The translations under genes were made by a program, and so were the position numbers. A stretch of 64,000 nt of DNA from Aestuariimicrobium ganziense (GTDB lineage: Bacteria > Actinomycetota > Actinomycetes > Propionibacteriales > Propionibacteriaceae), in the NCBI RefSeq assembly GCF_015352975.1, contig NZ_JACYIZ010000003.1:248001-312000 (forward strand), given 5' to 3'. The notes beneath the pieces are model-generated. The model ran no database searches, was not told the DNA's origin, and saw nothing but the letters and a program-made list of their open reading frames with translations. This document shows, piece by piece, positions 1-9,090 of the stretch; position 1 is the stretch's first letter; each line of letters starts with the position of its first letter.

Positions 1-1275
1 TACTCCGACCGCTTCCTGATCGGTGCGCGGGCCACCGGCGTGCCCTGTGAGGAGATCAGCCCGGCCGAGGCGCTGCGCCGCGAACCCCGGATCAACCCCC
101 GCCTGCAGCGGGCCTTCGCCGTGCAGGACGGTGCGGTCGACGGCTGGCAGATGGTGTGGGGTGCCGCCCGCTCGGCGATGGAGTACGGCGCACAGGTGCT
201 CACCTACCACCGGGTCACCGACGTGCTGGTGCGTGATGCCAAGGTCGTCGGCGTGGTCGCCACCGACGAGAAGCGCGGAGAACAGGTGCAGATCGACTGC
301 TCGTTCGTGCTCAACGCCGGCGGACCGTGGGCCGGCCAGATCGCCACCATGGCCGGCTGTGAGCAGGTCGAGGTGGTGCCCGGTCGCGGCATCATGATCG
401 CGATGAACCACCGGCTGGTGAACTCGGTGGTCAACCGCTGCATCCACCCTGCCGACGGCGACATCCTCGTGCCGGTGCACACCGTGAGCATCATCGGCAC
501 CACCGATGTGCGCGCCGACGACCCCGACCGGCTGCCGATCCCGCGTGAAGAGGTGCAGCAGATGCTCGACGCCGGTGAGGTGTTGGTGCCCGGCTTCCGT
601 GAGTCGCGGGCGGTGCACGCCTGGAGTGGGGCTCGTCCGCTGTTCAAGGACCCGAGGGTGAGCGCCACCGACACCCGGCACATGACCCGCGGTATGAGCA
701 TCCTGCGCCACGACGTGCGCGACGGCATCGGCGGCATCATCTCGATCATCGGCGGCAAGCTCACCACCTACCGGTTGATGGCCGAGAAGATGGTCGACGC
801 GATGGCCGATCAGTTGGGCGAGACGCGTCCCTGCCGCACCGCGGACGAAGTGATCGACCCGCCCGGTTCGTCCACCTACCACGTCACCCACCGGCTCGAG
901 GAGCGCGAGGGCGACCGGCTCGACGACCAGATCATCTGCGAGTGCGAGTTGATGAACCGCGGCATGCTCACTGAGCTGATGGCCGAGCAGCCGACCGCCA
1001 ACTTCGACGACCTGCGCCGCCAGCTGCGGCTGGGCATGGGCCCTTGCCAGGGCGGGTTCTGCTCGATGCGAGCGACCGGCATCGCGGTCCAGGAGAAGAT
1101 GGTCGACGTTGAACGGGCGAGCGAGCTGATGAGGCTGTTCCTCAAGAACCGGTGGATCGGGTTGTGGCCGATCCTGCACGGTGACCAGGTGCGCCAGACC
1201 GCCCTCGACAACTGGATCTTCCACGGCACCTTCGACCTCGAGGCGCTGCCCGAGTCGCAGGAGGTGGCGCTGTGA
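1..1275 (+). CDS. glpA: Anaerobic glycerol-3-phosphate dehydrogenase subunit A (5' end outside window)
   Basis: This is the catalytic FAD subunit of the GlpABC complex, which oxidises sn-glycerol 3-phosphate to dihydroxyacetone phosphate and passes electrons via GlpB/GlpC to the quinone pool. The reading frame is open from base 1, so the N-terminal FAD motif lies upstream of the window. Visible are the DAO-type fold (VLNAGGPWAGQIA near in-window residue 103, IIGTTD near 163, GGKLTTYRLMAEKM near 251) and, after residue 300, a BFD-like 2Fe-2S module with cysteines at in-window residues 313, 315, 349 and 354 (CEC ... CQGGFC). That C-terminal module separates GlpA from the aerobic GlpD type. The stop overlaps the GTG of glpB by 4 nt, so translation is coupled. 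The assignment is strong because of the glpB and glpC neighbours. Confidence 0.95.
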   Translation, partial: YSDRFLIGARATGVPCEEISPAEALRREPRINPRLQRAFAVQDGAVDGWQMVWGAARSAMEYGAQVLTYHRVTDVLVRDAKVVGVVATDEKRGEQVQIDCSFVLNAGGPWAGQIATMAGCEQVEVVPGRGIMIAMNHRLVNSVVNRCIHPADGDILVPVHTVSIIGTTDVRADDPDRLPIPREEVQQMLDAGEVLVPGFRESRAVHAWSGARPLFKDPRVSATDTRHMTRGMSILRHDVRDGIGGIISIIGGKLTTYRLMAEKMVDAMADQLGETRPCRTADEVIDPPGSSTYHVTHRLEEREGDRLDDQIICECELMNRGMLTELMAEQPTANFDDLRRQLRLGMGPCQGGFCSMRATGIAVQEKMVDVERASELMRLFLKNRWIGLWPILHGDQVRQTALDNWIFHGTFDLEALPESQEVAL

Positions 1276-2558
1276 ACGGGCCTGTTCCGCGCAGAGGCAC
1301 TGCTCCCCGCACCGTGGTGGTCGGCGCCGGCCTGGCCGGGCTGGTCTCGGCGATCCTGCTGCGCCGCCACGGCCACCAGGTGGTGCTGGTGGCCAAGGGC
1401 CTGGGTGGTTTGCAGTTGTCGCAGGGCACCATCGACGTGCTCGGACGCCTCGACGGCCGGCTGGTGGACGATCCGTGGGCTGCGTTCGATGAACTGCCCG
1501 ACAGCCATCCCTACCGTCGGATCGGGGTCGAGGCTGTGCGTCGTGGGGTCGACGTGCTGGCCGGGTTGCTGGGGCCTGACCTGCTCGCACCGGTCGGTGA
1601 GCGCAACCAGTTGTACCCGACGGCGGTGGGGGCGCTGCGTCCGACGCTGGTCGTCCCGCCGTCAATGGCTGCCGGCGCTGCCCGCGACGGCAGACGGATC
1701 GTCATCGTCGGCATCGACCAGGTCAAGGACTTCCACCCCGAACTGGTGGCCGGCAACCTGGCGCGCACCGAGTTGCCCGGCGGCGGTCGGCTGCAGGTGC
1801 GGCACGCCAGCATCGACCTGGGGGCTCGTCCCGGTGAGGTCGACTCGAGCCCGGTGGTCTACGCCCGTGCCCTCGACCAGGCCCACACCCGCGAGAAGTT
1901 CGTCCGTGCCGTCAAGGCGGTGGCCGAGCCCGGTGAAGTGATCGGGTTGCCCGCGGTGCTCGGCGTGGACGATCCGCTGGCCTGGGCCGACCTGCAGCAG
2001 CGGATCGGCCAGCCGGTCTTCGAGATCGCCCTGCAGCCGCCGTCTGTTCCGGGCATGCGGTTCAACCAGGCGCTGCTGGCCCACACCCGCCGCGAACGCG
2101 TGCGGACCATGCTCGGCGCCGAGGTGATCGGCCTTGTCAACGAGGGTTCGACCGTGACCGGGGTCAGGGTGCAGACCGCCGGTGGTGAGCGGACGATCGG
2201 CTGCGACCACGTCGTCCACGCCCCCGGGGGCTTCGAGTCGGGCGCCCTGGCTGTCGACTCCCACAACCGGGTGAGCGAGACCATCTTCGGGCTGCCGGTC
2301 ACCGCGACAGACGCCACCGAACTGATCCACGGCGACTACTGGGGTGCCCCGCAGCCGCTGTTCGAGGTCGGCGTGCGGGTCGACGACCAGATGCGGGTGC
2401 TGGACGACCGGGGGCGGGCCATGTACGCCAACCTGTACGCGGCCGGAGGGATCCTCGCCGGGGCGATCCGCTGGCGCGAGAAGTCGGGGGAGGGCATCGC
2501 GCTCGGCAGTGCCGTCAAGGCCGTCGATGCGATCACCGCAGGAGAGGACCGGCCATGA
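1272..2558 (+). CDS. glpB: Anaerobic glycerol-3-phosphate dehydrogenase subunit B
   Basis: A flavoprotein of 428 residues that links GlpA to the iron-sulfur subunit GlpC. The N-terminal dinucleotide motif VVVGAGLAGLVSA starts near residue 16, followed by a typical acidic/hydrophobic beta strand (HQVVLVAKGLGG). A second nucleotide-binding-like stretch, HAPGGFESGAL, lies near residue 317, and the C-terminal AAGGILAGAI is the conserved FAD-contacting end of this family. The GTG start at 1272 overlaps the glpA stop (GTGA). The ATGA overlap with glpC at the other end makes the three genes one translationally coupled operon. Length and order match glpABC in other bacteria. Confidence 0.93.
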   Translation: MNGPVPRRGTAPRTVVVGAGLAGLVSAILLRRHGHQVVLVAKGLGGLQLSQGTIDVLGRLDGRLVDDPWAAFDELPDSHPYRRIGVEAVRRGVDVLAGLLGPDLLAPVGERNQLYPTAVGALRPTLVVPPSMAAGAARDGRRIVIVGIDQVKDFHPELVAGNLARTELPGGGRLQVRHASIDLGARPGEVDSSPVVYARALDQAHTREKFVRAVKAVAEPGEVIGLPAVLGVDDPLAWADLQQRIGQPVFEIALQPPSVPGMRFNQALLAHTRRERVRTMLGAEVIGLVNEGSTVTGVRVQTAGGERTIGCDHVVHAPGGFESGALAVDSHNRVSETIFGLPVTATDATELIHGDYWGAPQPLFEVGVRVDDQMRVLDDRGRAMYANLYAAGGILAGAIRWREKSGEGIALGSAVKAVDAITAGEDRP

Positions 2559-3811
2559 CCGACGACCTGAACCATGCGCGCGACGAACTGATGCGAGCCA
2601 GCCTCGACCACTGCGTCAAGTGCACGATCTGTGAGACCCAGTGCCCGGTGGCCCGGGTGACCCCGCTGTTCCCGGGTCCGAAGTTCGTCGGGCCCCAGGC
2701 TGAGCGGTTCCGCCACGGTGAGTCGGTGGACGAGTCGCTGGACTACTGCTCGGGCTGTGGCATCTGCACCCACGTCTGCCCGCAGGGGGTGAAGATCGCC
2801 GAGCTGAACATCATGGCCAAGGCGGTGATGAAGGCCGACCAGCCCCCGCCAGTGATGAAGGGGCTGCGCGACCAGGTGATCAGCCGCACCACGGTGATGG
2901 GCAAGGCGATGACTCCGGTGGCGCCGGTCGCCAACGCTGCGCTGGGCATCGGGCTGCTGCGCAAGGCGGTCGAGAAGGTGGTCGGGGTGGCGTCCGGGGC
3001 TCCAATGCCGACCGCGCGCACCGAGACCTTGCGGGCGTGGCTGCGGCGTCGTCCCGCACCGCCGGCAGCGACCCGCGAACCGATCGTGTTCTTCCACGGC
3101 TGCGCCGGCGGCTACTTCGAGGTCGAGACCAGCAAGCGGACGATCGAGGTGCTCGAACACCTGGGCTTCCAGGTGCTGGTGCCCAAGCAGGGTTGTTGTG
3201 GGCTGGCGCAGCAGTCGAACGGTCTGTTCGAGAACGCCCGGACGAGCGTGCTCGACCTGTGTGACGCGCTGCGCTCGGTCGGCAAGGAGTTGACGATCGT
3301 GTCGTCGTCCGGCTCGTGCACCGGCATGCTCAAGCACGAGGCGCACCACATTCTCGGCGTGGACGACCCGCGGTTGCTCGACGTCGGCGCCCGGATCAGG
3401 GAGACCTCTGAGTTCCTGCTGGAACTGTTCGAGTCGGGGGAGGTCCTCCCGGAGTTCCGCCGGGTCGAGGCGACGATCCCTTACCACCAGCCCTGCCAGG
3501 TCAAGGCCCAGGGCATGGGGATGCCCGCGCTGACCCTGATGGAGATGGTGCCCGGGGTGAGGGTGGTCGAGTCGGGTCAGCCCTGCTGCGGGATCGCCGG
3601 CACCTACGGGCTCAAGGAGGAGAAGTACGACATCGCCCAGGCCGTCGGCAAGCCGGTCTTCGAGATGGTGAAGGCGACCAACCCCGACCTGGCCACGTGC
3701 GACACCGAGACCTGCCGCTGGCAGATCGAGAAGGGGTCAGGGGTGCGCACCGTGCACCCGATCGAGCTGCTCCACTTCGCGCTGGGGCTTTCGGACGACC
3801 TACCGCTCTGA
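2555..3811 (+). CDS. glpC: Anaerobic glycerol-3-phosphate dehydrogenase subunit C (iron-sulfur)
   Basis: The membrane-associated electron-transfer subunit of GlpABC, 418 residues. Two 4Fe-4S motifs lie at the N terminus: cysteines 20, 23, 26, 30 (CVKCTICETQCP) and 65, 68, 71, 75 (CSGCGICTHVCP). The C-terminal half carries two CCG motifs (KQGCCGLAQQ and GQPCCGIAGT), as in heterodisulfide-reductase-type subunits. ATG 2555 overlaps the glpB stop. It is the last gene of the operon; about 10 bases after the stop begins a degenerate repeat with a hairpin that could end transcription. Confidence 0.94.
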   Translation: MTDDLNHARDELMRASLDHCVKCTICETQCPVARVTPLFPGPKFVGPQAERFRHGESVDESLDYCSGCGICTHVCPQGVKIAELNIMAKAVMKADQPPPVMKGLRDQVISRTTVMGKAMTPVAPVANAALGIGLLRKAVEKVVGVASGAPMPTARTETLRAWLRRRPAPPAATREPIVFFHGCAGGYFEVETSKRTIEVLEHLGFQVLVPKQGCCGLAQQSNGLFENARTSVLDLCDALRSVGKELTIVSSSGSCTGMLKHEAHHILGVDDPRLLDVGARIRETSEFLLELFESGEVLPEFRRVEATIPYHQPCQVKAQGMGMPALTLMEMVPGVRVVESGQPCCGIAGTYGLKEEKYDIAQAVGKPVFEMVKATNPDLATCDTETCRWQIEKGSGVRTVHPIELLHFALGLSDDLPL

Positions 3812-3822
3812 GTGCTGTCCTG

Positions 3823-3878
3823 GGTGGTCGAGTGGGCGTGACTTACGAGGGCCTCGTCGAGACCAGAAGCTCTCGACA
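3823..3878. repeat. Degenerate single copy of the GGTGGTCGAGT repeat family, with hairpin
   Basis: The stretch begins GGTGGTCGAGTGGGC (3823 on) and contains the 7-bp inverted repeat GTCGAGA (3856-3862) / TCTCGAC (3871-3877). The same GGTGGTCGAGT start and the same GTCGAGA...TCTCGAC stem occur in each 116-bp unit of the array at 58295-58753, so this looks like an old, shortened copy. Its position just after glpC suggests that the hairpin may work as a transcription terminator, though no T-run follows. Confidence 0.55.
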
Positions 3879-3913
3879 TCGGGAGTGCTGTCGGGCAGGG
3901 CTACGTTGCTGCC

Positions 3914-4166
3914 ATGGCAGACCCGGTGACGCTCGACTACCTGCGCCCGTCGACGCTGTCGGGCGACGTGATGCAGCTGCAGACGGCGATGGGACTGTCG
4001 CCACCCGGTCGCATCGCTCACCCCCGCTTCTTCGGAGGGCTTCCTCACCCGCCCCGATGAGGCCGCCGCCTGCCTGCTGGCCGGTGCCAACGTCGCGCGG
4101 GCGTGGTACTACGTGCGGCTCGTAAGCCTGCTCGACCCGGTGGTGACGGCGGACGGCGCTGCGCTT
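3914..4166 (+). pseudogene. 5' remnant of a SWIM zinc-finger family protein gene
   Basis: The first frame (ATG 3914, 48 codons to a stop at 4058-4060) gives MADPVTLDYLRPSTLSG...; the frame one base over, from about 4032, continues as GFLTRPDEAAACLLAGANVA and then VSLLDPVVTADG. From memory, actinobacterial SWIM-domain proteins open in the same way (…YLRPSTL…, …FFGGFLTRP…AA.LL…VA…Y……DPVVTA.GD). The remnant therefore appears to have one frameshift at about 4005-4040 and to lack everything after roughly residue 85, including the zinc-binding SWIM motif. TACGTT at 3902-3907 sits 6 nt before the ATG and may be its old leaderless promoter. The family call is from recalled similarity only. Confidence 0.5.
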
Positions 4167-4393
4167 TTAGTCTCCCTTGGCATGTCGACCTCGTCGTCAC
4201 GGCGCTGAAGGGTCGTGATCCGCCCTGGTCGGCCGAGAACAGGTCGACCCGTGTTGTAGCAATCTAGGTGCAGGTGGGACATCTTGAGTGACGCGGAACA
4301 GGTTTCACCGTGCGCCGGGTGGCCCAAGGTGTGCCGGGACGAGGGTTGGCGGTTGCCAGGGCGAGGTGAGCCACCGGTGGCACCGCGAAATGA
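4167..4393. other. Intergenic stretch, nothing recognised
   Basis: Between the SWIM remnant and the terminator at 4394, I see no convincing coding region, RNA gene or repeat on either strand. Codon-position bias is weak in every frame, which fits decayed DNA. Confidence 0.5.
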
Positions 4394-4427
4394 CCGATGG
4401 GCCCGCACCGTAGCGCGGGCCCATCGG
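4394..4427 (-). terminator. Hairpin terminator of the 37-residue peptide gene
   Basis: A perfect 13-bp inverted repeat, CCGATGGGCCCGC (4394-4406) and GCGGGCCCATCGG (4415-4427), with an 8-nt loop. Read on the minus strand it lies about 52 nt after the stop of the small gene and is followed by TCATTTCG, a short T-rich stretch. The stem is strong for a rho-independent terminator, though its T-tract is poor. Confidence 0.7.
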
Positions 4428-4478
4428 GCGGGCGTGAAGGGGGTCAACGCCCAGGTCGTTGGGTGGTGTGGCGGGCGC

Positions 4479-4592
4479 TCAGGCCCACTTGTCGCCGGCG
4501 ATCTCAGCGCCGGTCGAAGCCTCGGTCACGTCGTTCCACTCGGTGGTGGGACGGAACATCGAGGTCCACAGGTAAGCAGGAGAGTTGAACAT
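4479..4592 (-). CDS. Small peptide gene, 37 residues, unknown function
   Basis: The peptide starts MFNSPAYLWTSMFRP and ends GDKWA. It is supported by context more than by similarity: AAAGGA lies 6 nt before the ATG at 4592, a promoter with 17-nt spacing lies upstream (4696-4724), a 7-3-7 palindrome precedes that, and a strong hairpin follows the stop. It has no transmembrane segment and no cysteine; three tryptophans and an acidic, Thr-rich second half (TTEWNDVTEASTGAE) stand out. It could be a ribosomally made precursor peptide, a small regulatory protein or an expressed leader, but no modification enzyme lies nearby. The longer in-frame start at 4724 has no such signals and is less likely. 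Confidence 0.55.
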   Translation of the reverse strand: MFNSPAYLWTSMFRPTTEWNDVTEASTGAEIAGDKWA

Positions 4593-4695
4593 TGGCGGTC
4601 CTTTCGGTCGTACTCGTCTGGCTCCGGCGAAGGAACGAGTCATTTGCTCACTCGATCCGGTACCCCTTTGAACCATGTGGTCGTCGGACACCTCA

Positions 4696-4724
4696 ACTGT
4701 AGCACTGATCTGGCAACTACCCAA
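4696..4724 (-). promoter_or_regulatory. Promoter of the small peptide gene
   Basis: Read on the minus strand, TTGGGT (4724-4719) and TACAGT (4701-4696) are separated by exactly 17 nt, a good match to a primary sigma factor promoter. The -10 ends about 100 nt before the ATG at 4592, leaving an untranslated leader. The region is AT-richer than its surroundings. Confidence 0.6.
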
Positions 4725-4741
4725 GTCACATCGATTTACCT

Positions 4742-4758
4742 TGGCAACAAGGTTGCCA
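4742..4758. promoter_or_regulatory. Palindrome, possible operator
   Basis: TGGCAAC-AAG-GTTGCCA is a perfect 7-bp inverted repeat with a 3-nt centre. It lies 17 bp upstream of the -35 box of the small peptide gene and 52 bp upstream of the -10 of the divergent DUF4129 operon, so a bound protein could act on either. No regulator gene is next to it. Confidence 0.45.
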
Positions 4759-4809
4759 TCATCCGAGCAATTGGGCGCTGACCTGCCCTTTCGCCCCGCG
4801 TCCAGCGCC

Positions 4810-4815
4810 TAGGCT
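4810..4815 (+). promoter_or_regulatory. Leaderless -10 box of the DUF4129-MoxR operon
   Basis: TAGGCT ends 6 nt before the GTG at 4822, the spacing expected if transcription starts at the start codon. No Shine-Dalgarno-like sequence precedes the GTG. The same arrangement recurs before several other genes in the window. Confidence 0.55.
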
Positions 4816-4821
4816 TGACCA

Positions 4822-5604
4822 GTGACCTTGCCCCCAGCCGACGCTCGGCCCCCGGCGCGTCAGCGCGTGTGGTGGGCCGCCGCCGCACTGGTGGGAGTGC
4901 TCATCGTCGTCGGGCTGGGAGCATCGAGTGACCCGGGCACGCTCTACACCGTGGTCACCCAGACGCCTCGTCCGATCAGCCTGCCGCCGATGGGCTCGGC
5001 GCAAGGCCCGGCCAACCCGATGTCGGGCATGCCGCTGCCCGACCGGGGGGAACCCCGCCCGCTCCCGTCCTGGGTCGGTGACGTCGCCAAGCTCGTCGCG
5101 ATCGCTGTCGCGGTGGCGCTGGTGATCGCCTTCCTGCGCCTGGTCGCTGGCAACCTCAAGGACAAGGGCGTTCGCCAGGCCGCCGCCGACCGCAGCAACG
5201 CCCTCGAGATCCCCGACATCGCCGAGGACGAGGTCGCTGAGTCGTTCGAGCAGACCCTGCAGCAGTTGCGCGGTGGAGCCAGGGTCGACGACGCCATCCT
5301 CGAGTGTTGGCGCCGTCTGGTCGAGGTCGCCGAGAACTCCGGGGTCTCACGCCGTGCCAGCCAGACCTCCGAGGAGTTCACGGTCGCCGTCCTCGCCCAC
5401 ACCCGCGCCCCCGAGAGCGACCTGCGCGACCTGGCCGACCTCTATCGCCAGACCATGTTCTCGACCCACGAGGTGGGCGAGGCCGAGCGGCAACGCGCCG
5501 TCGCCTGCCTCGAGCGGCTGCACGCCGCGCTGACCAGCGAGCCACCCCGCAGCACCGCAGGTCCCGACGCGGCGCCCAACCCGGACGAGGTGCCCGATGC
5601 GTGA
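4822..5604 (+). CDS. DUF4129 domain membrane protein
   Basis: 260 residues with two membrane spans (about 17-34 and 88-109), a proline-rich extracellular loop between them, and a cytoplasmic C-terminal DUF4129-type domain at about 150-230 (helical, with SQTSEEFTVAVL and DLADLYRQTMFS). DUF4129 domains are usually found next to MoxR ATPases and DUF58 proteins, as here, where the set is thought to assemble or mature a membrane or envelope complex; the exact substrate is unknown. The GTG start at 4822 fits the TAGGCT box and leaves TM1 near the N terminus. It overlaps the next gene by 8 nt. Confidence 0.8.
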   Translation: MTLPPADARPPARQRVWWAAAALVGVLIVVGLGASSDPGTLYTVVTQTPRPISLPPMGSAQGPANPMSGMPLPDRGEPRPLPSWVGDVAKLVAIAVAVALVIAFLRLVAGNLKDKGVRQAAADRSNALEIPDIAEDEVAESFEQTLQQLRGGARVDDAILECWRRLVEVAENSGVSRRASQTSEEFTVAVLAHTRAPESDLRDLADLYRQTMFSTHEVGEAERQRAVACLERLHAALTSEPPRSTAGPDAAPNPDEVPDA

Positions 5605-6126
5605 GTTCTTCGCCTCGATCCGCAAGCCCGGGGGCACCAGCCTGACCACCCACCTGCTGGCCGCGATGGGCATCTTCGTCGTCCTCTACGGGCTCTGGTG
5701 GGCCTTCGGTCTTCGGCTCTCACCGCTGCCGTGGGCGATCTTCACCCTGCTGATCGGCACCCTGATCTGGCTGCTGCGCACCGGCCCCGAACCCGCCGAC
5801 ACCCCCCGATGGGTCGAGCACCAGGCCCTGGTCGGTTCACCTCGCTACCAGAGCGACCTGGCCACCCGCCGGATCGCCGACATGATCGTCGGCGCCCAAC
5901 CCGGGCGAGAGTTCAGCACCCACCAACTGGCGCTGACCCTGCGCGACCTGACCGCCGAACGCCTCGTCCAGCGTCACCATGCCGACCCCGAACAACCGCT
6001 GACCACCGCCACCGACGTCGCCCTCAGCAAGCCGCTGCTCGCCTACCTCAGCACCGTCGAGACCGGCGACAGCCCCAGTATCAACCGCCGCACCCTGCAC
6101 CGCCACCTCAAGGAGATCGAGTCGCT

Positions 6127-6130
<4 letters not shown>
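5597..6130 (+). CDS. Two-span membrane protein of the MoxR/DUF58 operon
   Basis: 177 residues: a short cytoplasmic N terminus, two closely spaced membrane helices (about 20-40 and 43-61) and a basic, soluble C-terminal part rich in His and Arg ending in a helical RRTLHRHLKEIESL tail. I recognise no named domain. Genes of this size and topology lie between the DUF4129 gene and moxR in many actinobacteria. It overlaps the upstream gene by 8 nt and the moxR GTG by 4 nt, so it is made together with them. Confidence 0.75.
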
Positions 6131-7137
<1,007 letters not shown>

Positions 7138-7139
7138 CC

Positions 7140-8432
7140 ATGGCGATCCCGTCCCGTCCACCCGAGCCGACCTCGGCACTGACGCGCTCGTGGAGCGCGG
7201 CGGTGGTGCTGTTGCTGCTCGCCGTGCTGTTCGGACGACCCGGCGTCGCGCTGCTCGCGGTGCCGCTGGCGGTTCACGCGGCCTGGGCATGGTGGCGTCG
7301 TCCCCGACTGGCCCCGGCGCTGCGCACCCGGCCACGCACCTCGGCGATCCCTGAGGGTGATGGCGTCGACCTCACCGTCGCGGTGGACGAGCCCGAGCCG
7401 GCCACCTGGCTCAGCGTCCAGTGGCCCGGCATCGTCGGCGCCGCCTGGGACCCCAAGCACGGTGCCGCGGTCGACCTCGCCGACCAAGGCGTGTCCGTCG
7501 GCCTCGAACCCGAACGCTGGGGCCGCTACGTCACCGGTGCCCCCGGCATCCAGTACATGGACGAGTCGGGCAGTTGGCGCTCGACCATCGAGGGCGAGTC
7601 GTGCACGGTGACCGTGCGTCCGGCCGCCGCGACCCTGAGCGGCGGAAGCGGTGTAGCTCGTCCGATCGGACTGACCGGTGCCCACACCTCGTCCGTGCGC
7701 GGCGACGGCACCCAGATCGCCGACATCCGCGAGTACCGGGCTGGCGACCGGCTGCGCCGGATCAACTGGCGGGTCACGTCGCGCACCCAGAAGCTGCACG
7801 TCACCCAGACCTTCACCGAGCGTGACACCGACGTGCTGATCGTGGCCGACACCCTGCGCGACCTGCCCGACCCGAGCGGCACCTCGTCCAGCCTGGACGC
7901 CACCGTGCGCGCCATCGCCGCGATCAGCCAGCACTACGTCGGCTTCGGCGACCGGGTCGCAGTGCACGACCTGGGCCACCGGATCGGGCTGGTGCGCCCC
8001 GGCACCGGACCACGCCAGGTGCGGATCATCCTCGAGATGCTGTCGCGCTCGCTGCGCGACGTGCCCGACCACCTCTCGATGCGTCGGGTGCCCTCACTTC
8101 GCCCCGGCACCCTGGTCTTCGTCTGCTCGCCGCTGCTCGACCAGAAGGTCACCGATGAGCTCAACCGACTGCGCCAGTACGGCGGTGAGGTGATCGTGGT
8201 CGACACCATGCCCGAGACCCTGGGCACCTTCGGGGCCATCCGCCACGACACCAGCCGCAGCTTCCTCGCCGAGGCGTGGCTGGTGCGCCGGATGCAGCGT
8301 GAGGTCACCGTGCGCCGGATCGAGGAACTCGGCGTACCGGTCACCCCGTGGCAGGGCACCGCCAGCCTGGCCAGCGTGCTGCTGGCGATGCAGGCTGCAC
8401 GGACAGCTCCACGAAGGGCGGTCGGACGATGA
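7140..8432 (+). CDS. DUF58 domain protein (MoxR partner)
   Basis: 430 residues. Two hydrophobic N-terminal segments (about 19-48) anchor it; the DUF58 signature follows near residue 190-215 (SVRGDGTQIADIREYRAGDRLRRINWRVTSR split over that stretch). The C-terminal half has a von-Willebrand-A-like pattern (DVLIVADTLRDL with a DxxxS-like site, and RVAVHDLG). DUF58 proteins are paired with MoxR ATPases and probably act as their membrane-side adaptors. The ATGA overlap with the next gene shows coupling. Some members take part in cell-envelope stress, but no role can be assigned here. Confidence 0.88.
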   Translation: MAIPSRPPEPTSALTRSWSAAVVLLLLAVLFGRPGVALLAVPLAVHAAWAWWRRPRLAPALRTRPRTSAIPEGDGVDLTVAVDEPEPATWLSVQWPGIVGAAWDPKHGAAVDLADQGVSVGLEPERWGRYVTGAPGIQYMDESGSWRSTIEGESCTVTVRPAAATLSGGSGVARPIGLTGAHTSSVRGDGTQIADIREYRAGDRLRRINWRVTSRTQKLHVTQTFTERDTDVLIVADTLRDLPDPSGTSSSLDATVRAIAAISQHYVGFGDRVAVHDLGHRIGLVRPGTGPRQVRIILEMLSRSLRDVPDHLSMRRVPSLRPGTLVFVCSPLLDQKVTDELNRLRQYGGEVIVVDTMPETLGTFGAIRHDTSRSFLAEAWLVRRMQREVTVRRIEELGVPVTPWQGTASLASVLLAMQAARTAPRRAVGR

Positions 8433-8983
8433 GAGGGCTTGCCGAGACGGTGGCCGGGTGGCTGCTGCGGATCTCTGAGATGTCGGCCGGGCAGTGGGTG
8501 CTGCGAGTGGCGATCGTGTTGAGCGGGGCCCTGCTGCTGCAGTTGCCGACCTGGTGGGCGACGTTCTTCTTCGGTCCCGTGCTCGCCGGCATCGGCGCGC
8601 TGATGGTGCTGGTCTCGCTGCTGGCGCCGGACTCCTTGGCGCCGGTCGGGCTGGTGGCCGTGGTGGGGGCGTGGTGGCTGATGGCCGGCGCCGACAATCC
8701 GCTGTGGCAGGCGGCGGTGCTCGCCCTGCTGCTGGGTGTGTTCCACCTGTCGTGCGCGTGGGCTGCGAGCGCCCCGACCCACGGCGTCATCCGCAGGCGC
8801 CTGGCGCGGGCGATGGCTGGACGAGCCGTCGCCTTCCTGCTGGTCGTGGCGGTCGGTCTGGCCCTCGTGCTCGGCGCCGCGTCACTGCCGGCGTTGCCCG
8901 GCGGGCTGCTCTGGATCGGCCTGGGCGGGCTCGCGGTGGTGGGACTCGCCGCGGTGATCATTCGTCCCGACCGCAACACCTGA
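8429..8983 (+). CDS. Polytopic membrane protein at the end of the MoxR operon
   Basis: 184 residues from the ATG at 8429, which overlaps the DUF58 stop as ATGA. It has five or six hydrophobic spans (about 28-50, 53-75, 78-92, 97-115, 130-150, 155-177) and very short loops. An earlier in-frame start would overlap the DUF58 gene by more than 80 nt and is unlikely. No family recognised; its position suggests a subunit or assembly factor of the same membrane complex. A hairpin terminator follows at 9028. Confidence 0.75.
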   Translation: MRGLAETVAGWLLRISEMSAGQWVLRVAIVLSGALLLQLPTWWATFFFGPVLAGIGALMVLVSLLAPDSLAPVGLVAVVGAWWLMAGADNPLWQAAVLALLLGVFHLSCAWAASAPTHGVIRRRLARAMAGRAVAFLLVVAVGLALVLGAASLPALPGGLLWIGLGGLAVVGLAAVIIRPDRNT

Positions 8984-9027
8984 CGCCGACTGCGGCCGGC
9001 AACGGTCGTCGGTCAACCCGGACGCGG

Positions 9028-9061
9028 AAGCGGCCCGACCCCCGCGGGGATCGGGCCGCTT
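9028..9061. terminator. Bidirectional hairpin terminator
   Basis: AAGCGGCCCGA (9028-9038) and TCGGGCCGCTT (9051-9061) form a perfect 11-bp stem. It lies between the convergent MoxR operon and the minus-strand gene at 9091 and can serve both. Read on the plus strand, TGCCTTGG follows. Confidence 0.7.
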
Positions 9062-9090
9062 GCCTTGGCCTCTTGTGTGACGTCAGGGCG

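Noticed and set aside
4300-4781. Plus-strand frame of 165 codons across the peptide gene
   Set aside because: It has no ribosome site or similarity and runs through the terminator, peptide gene and promoter of the opposite strand.
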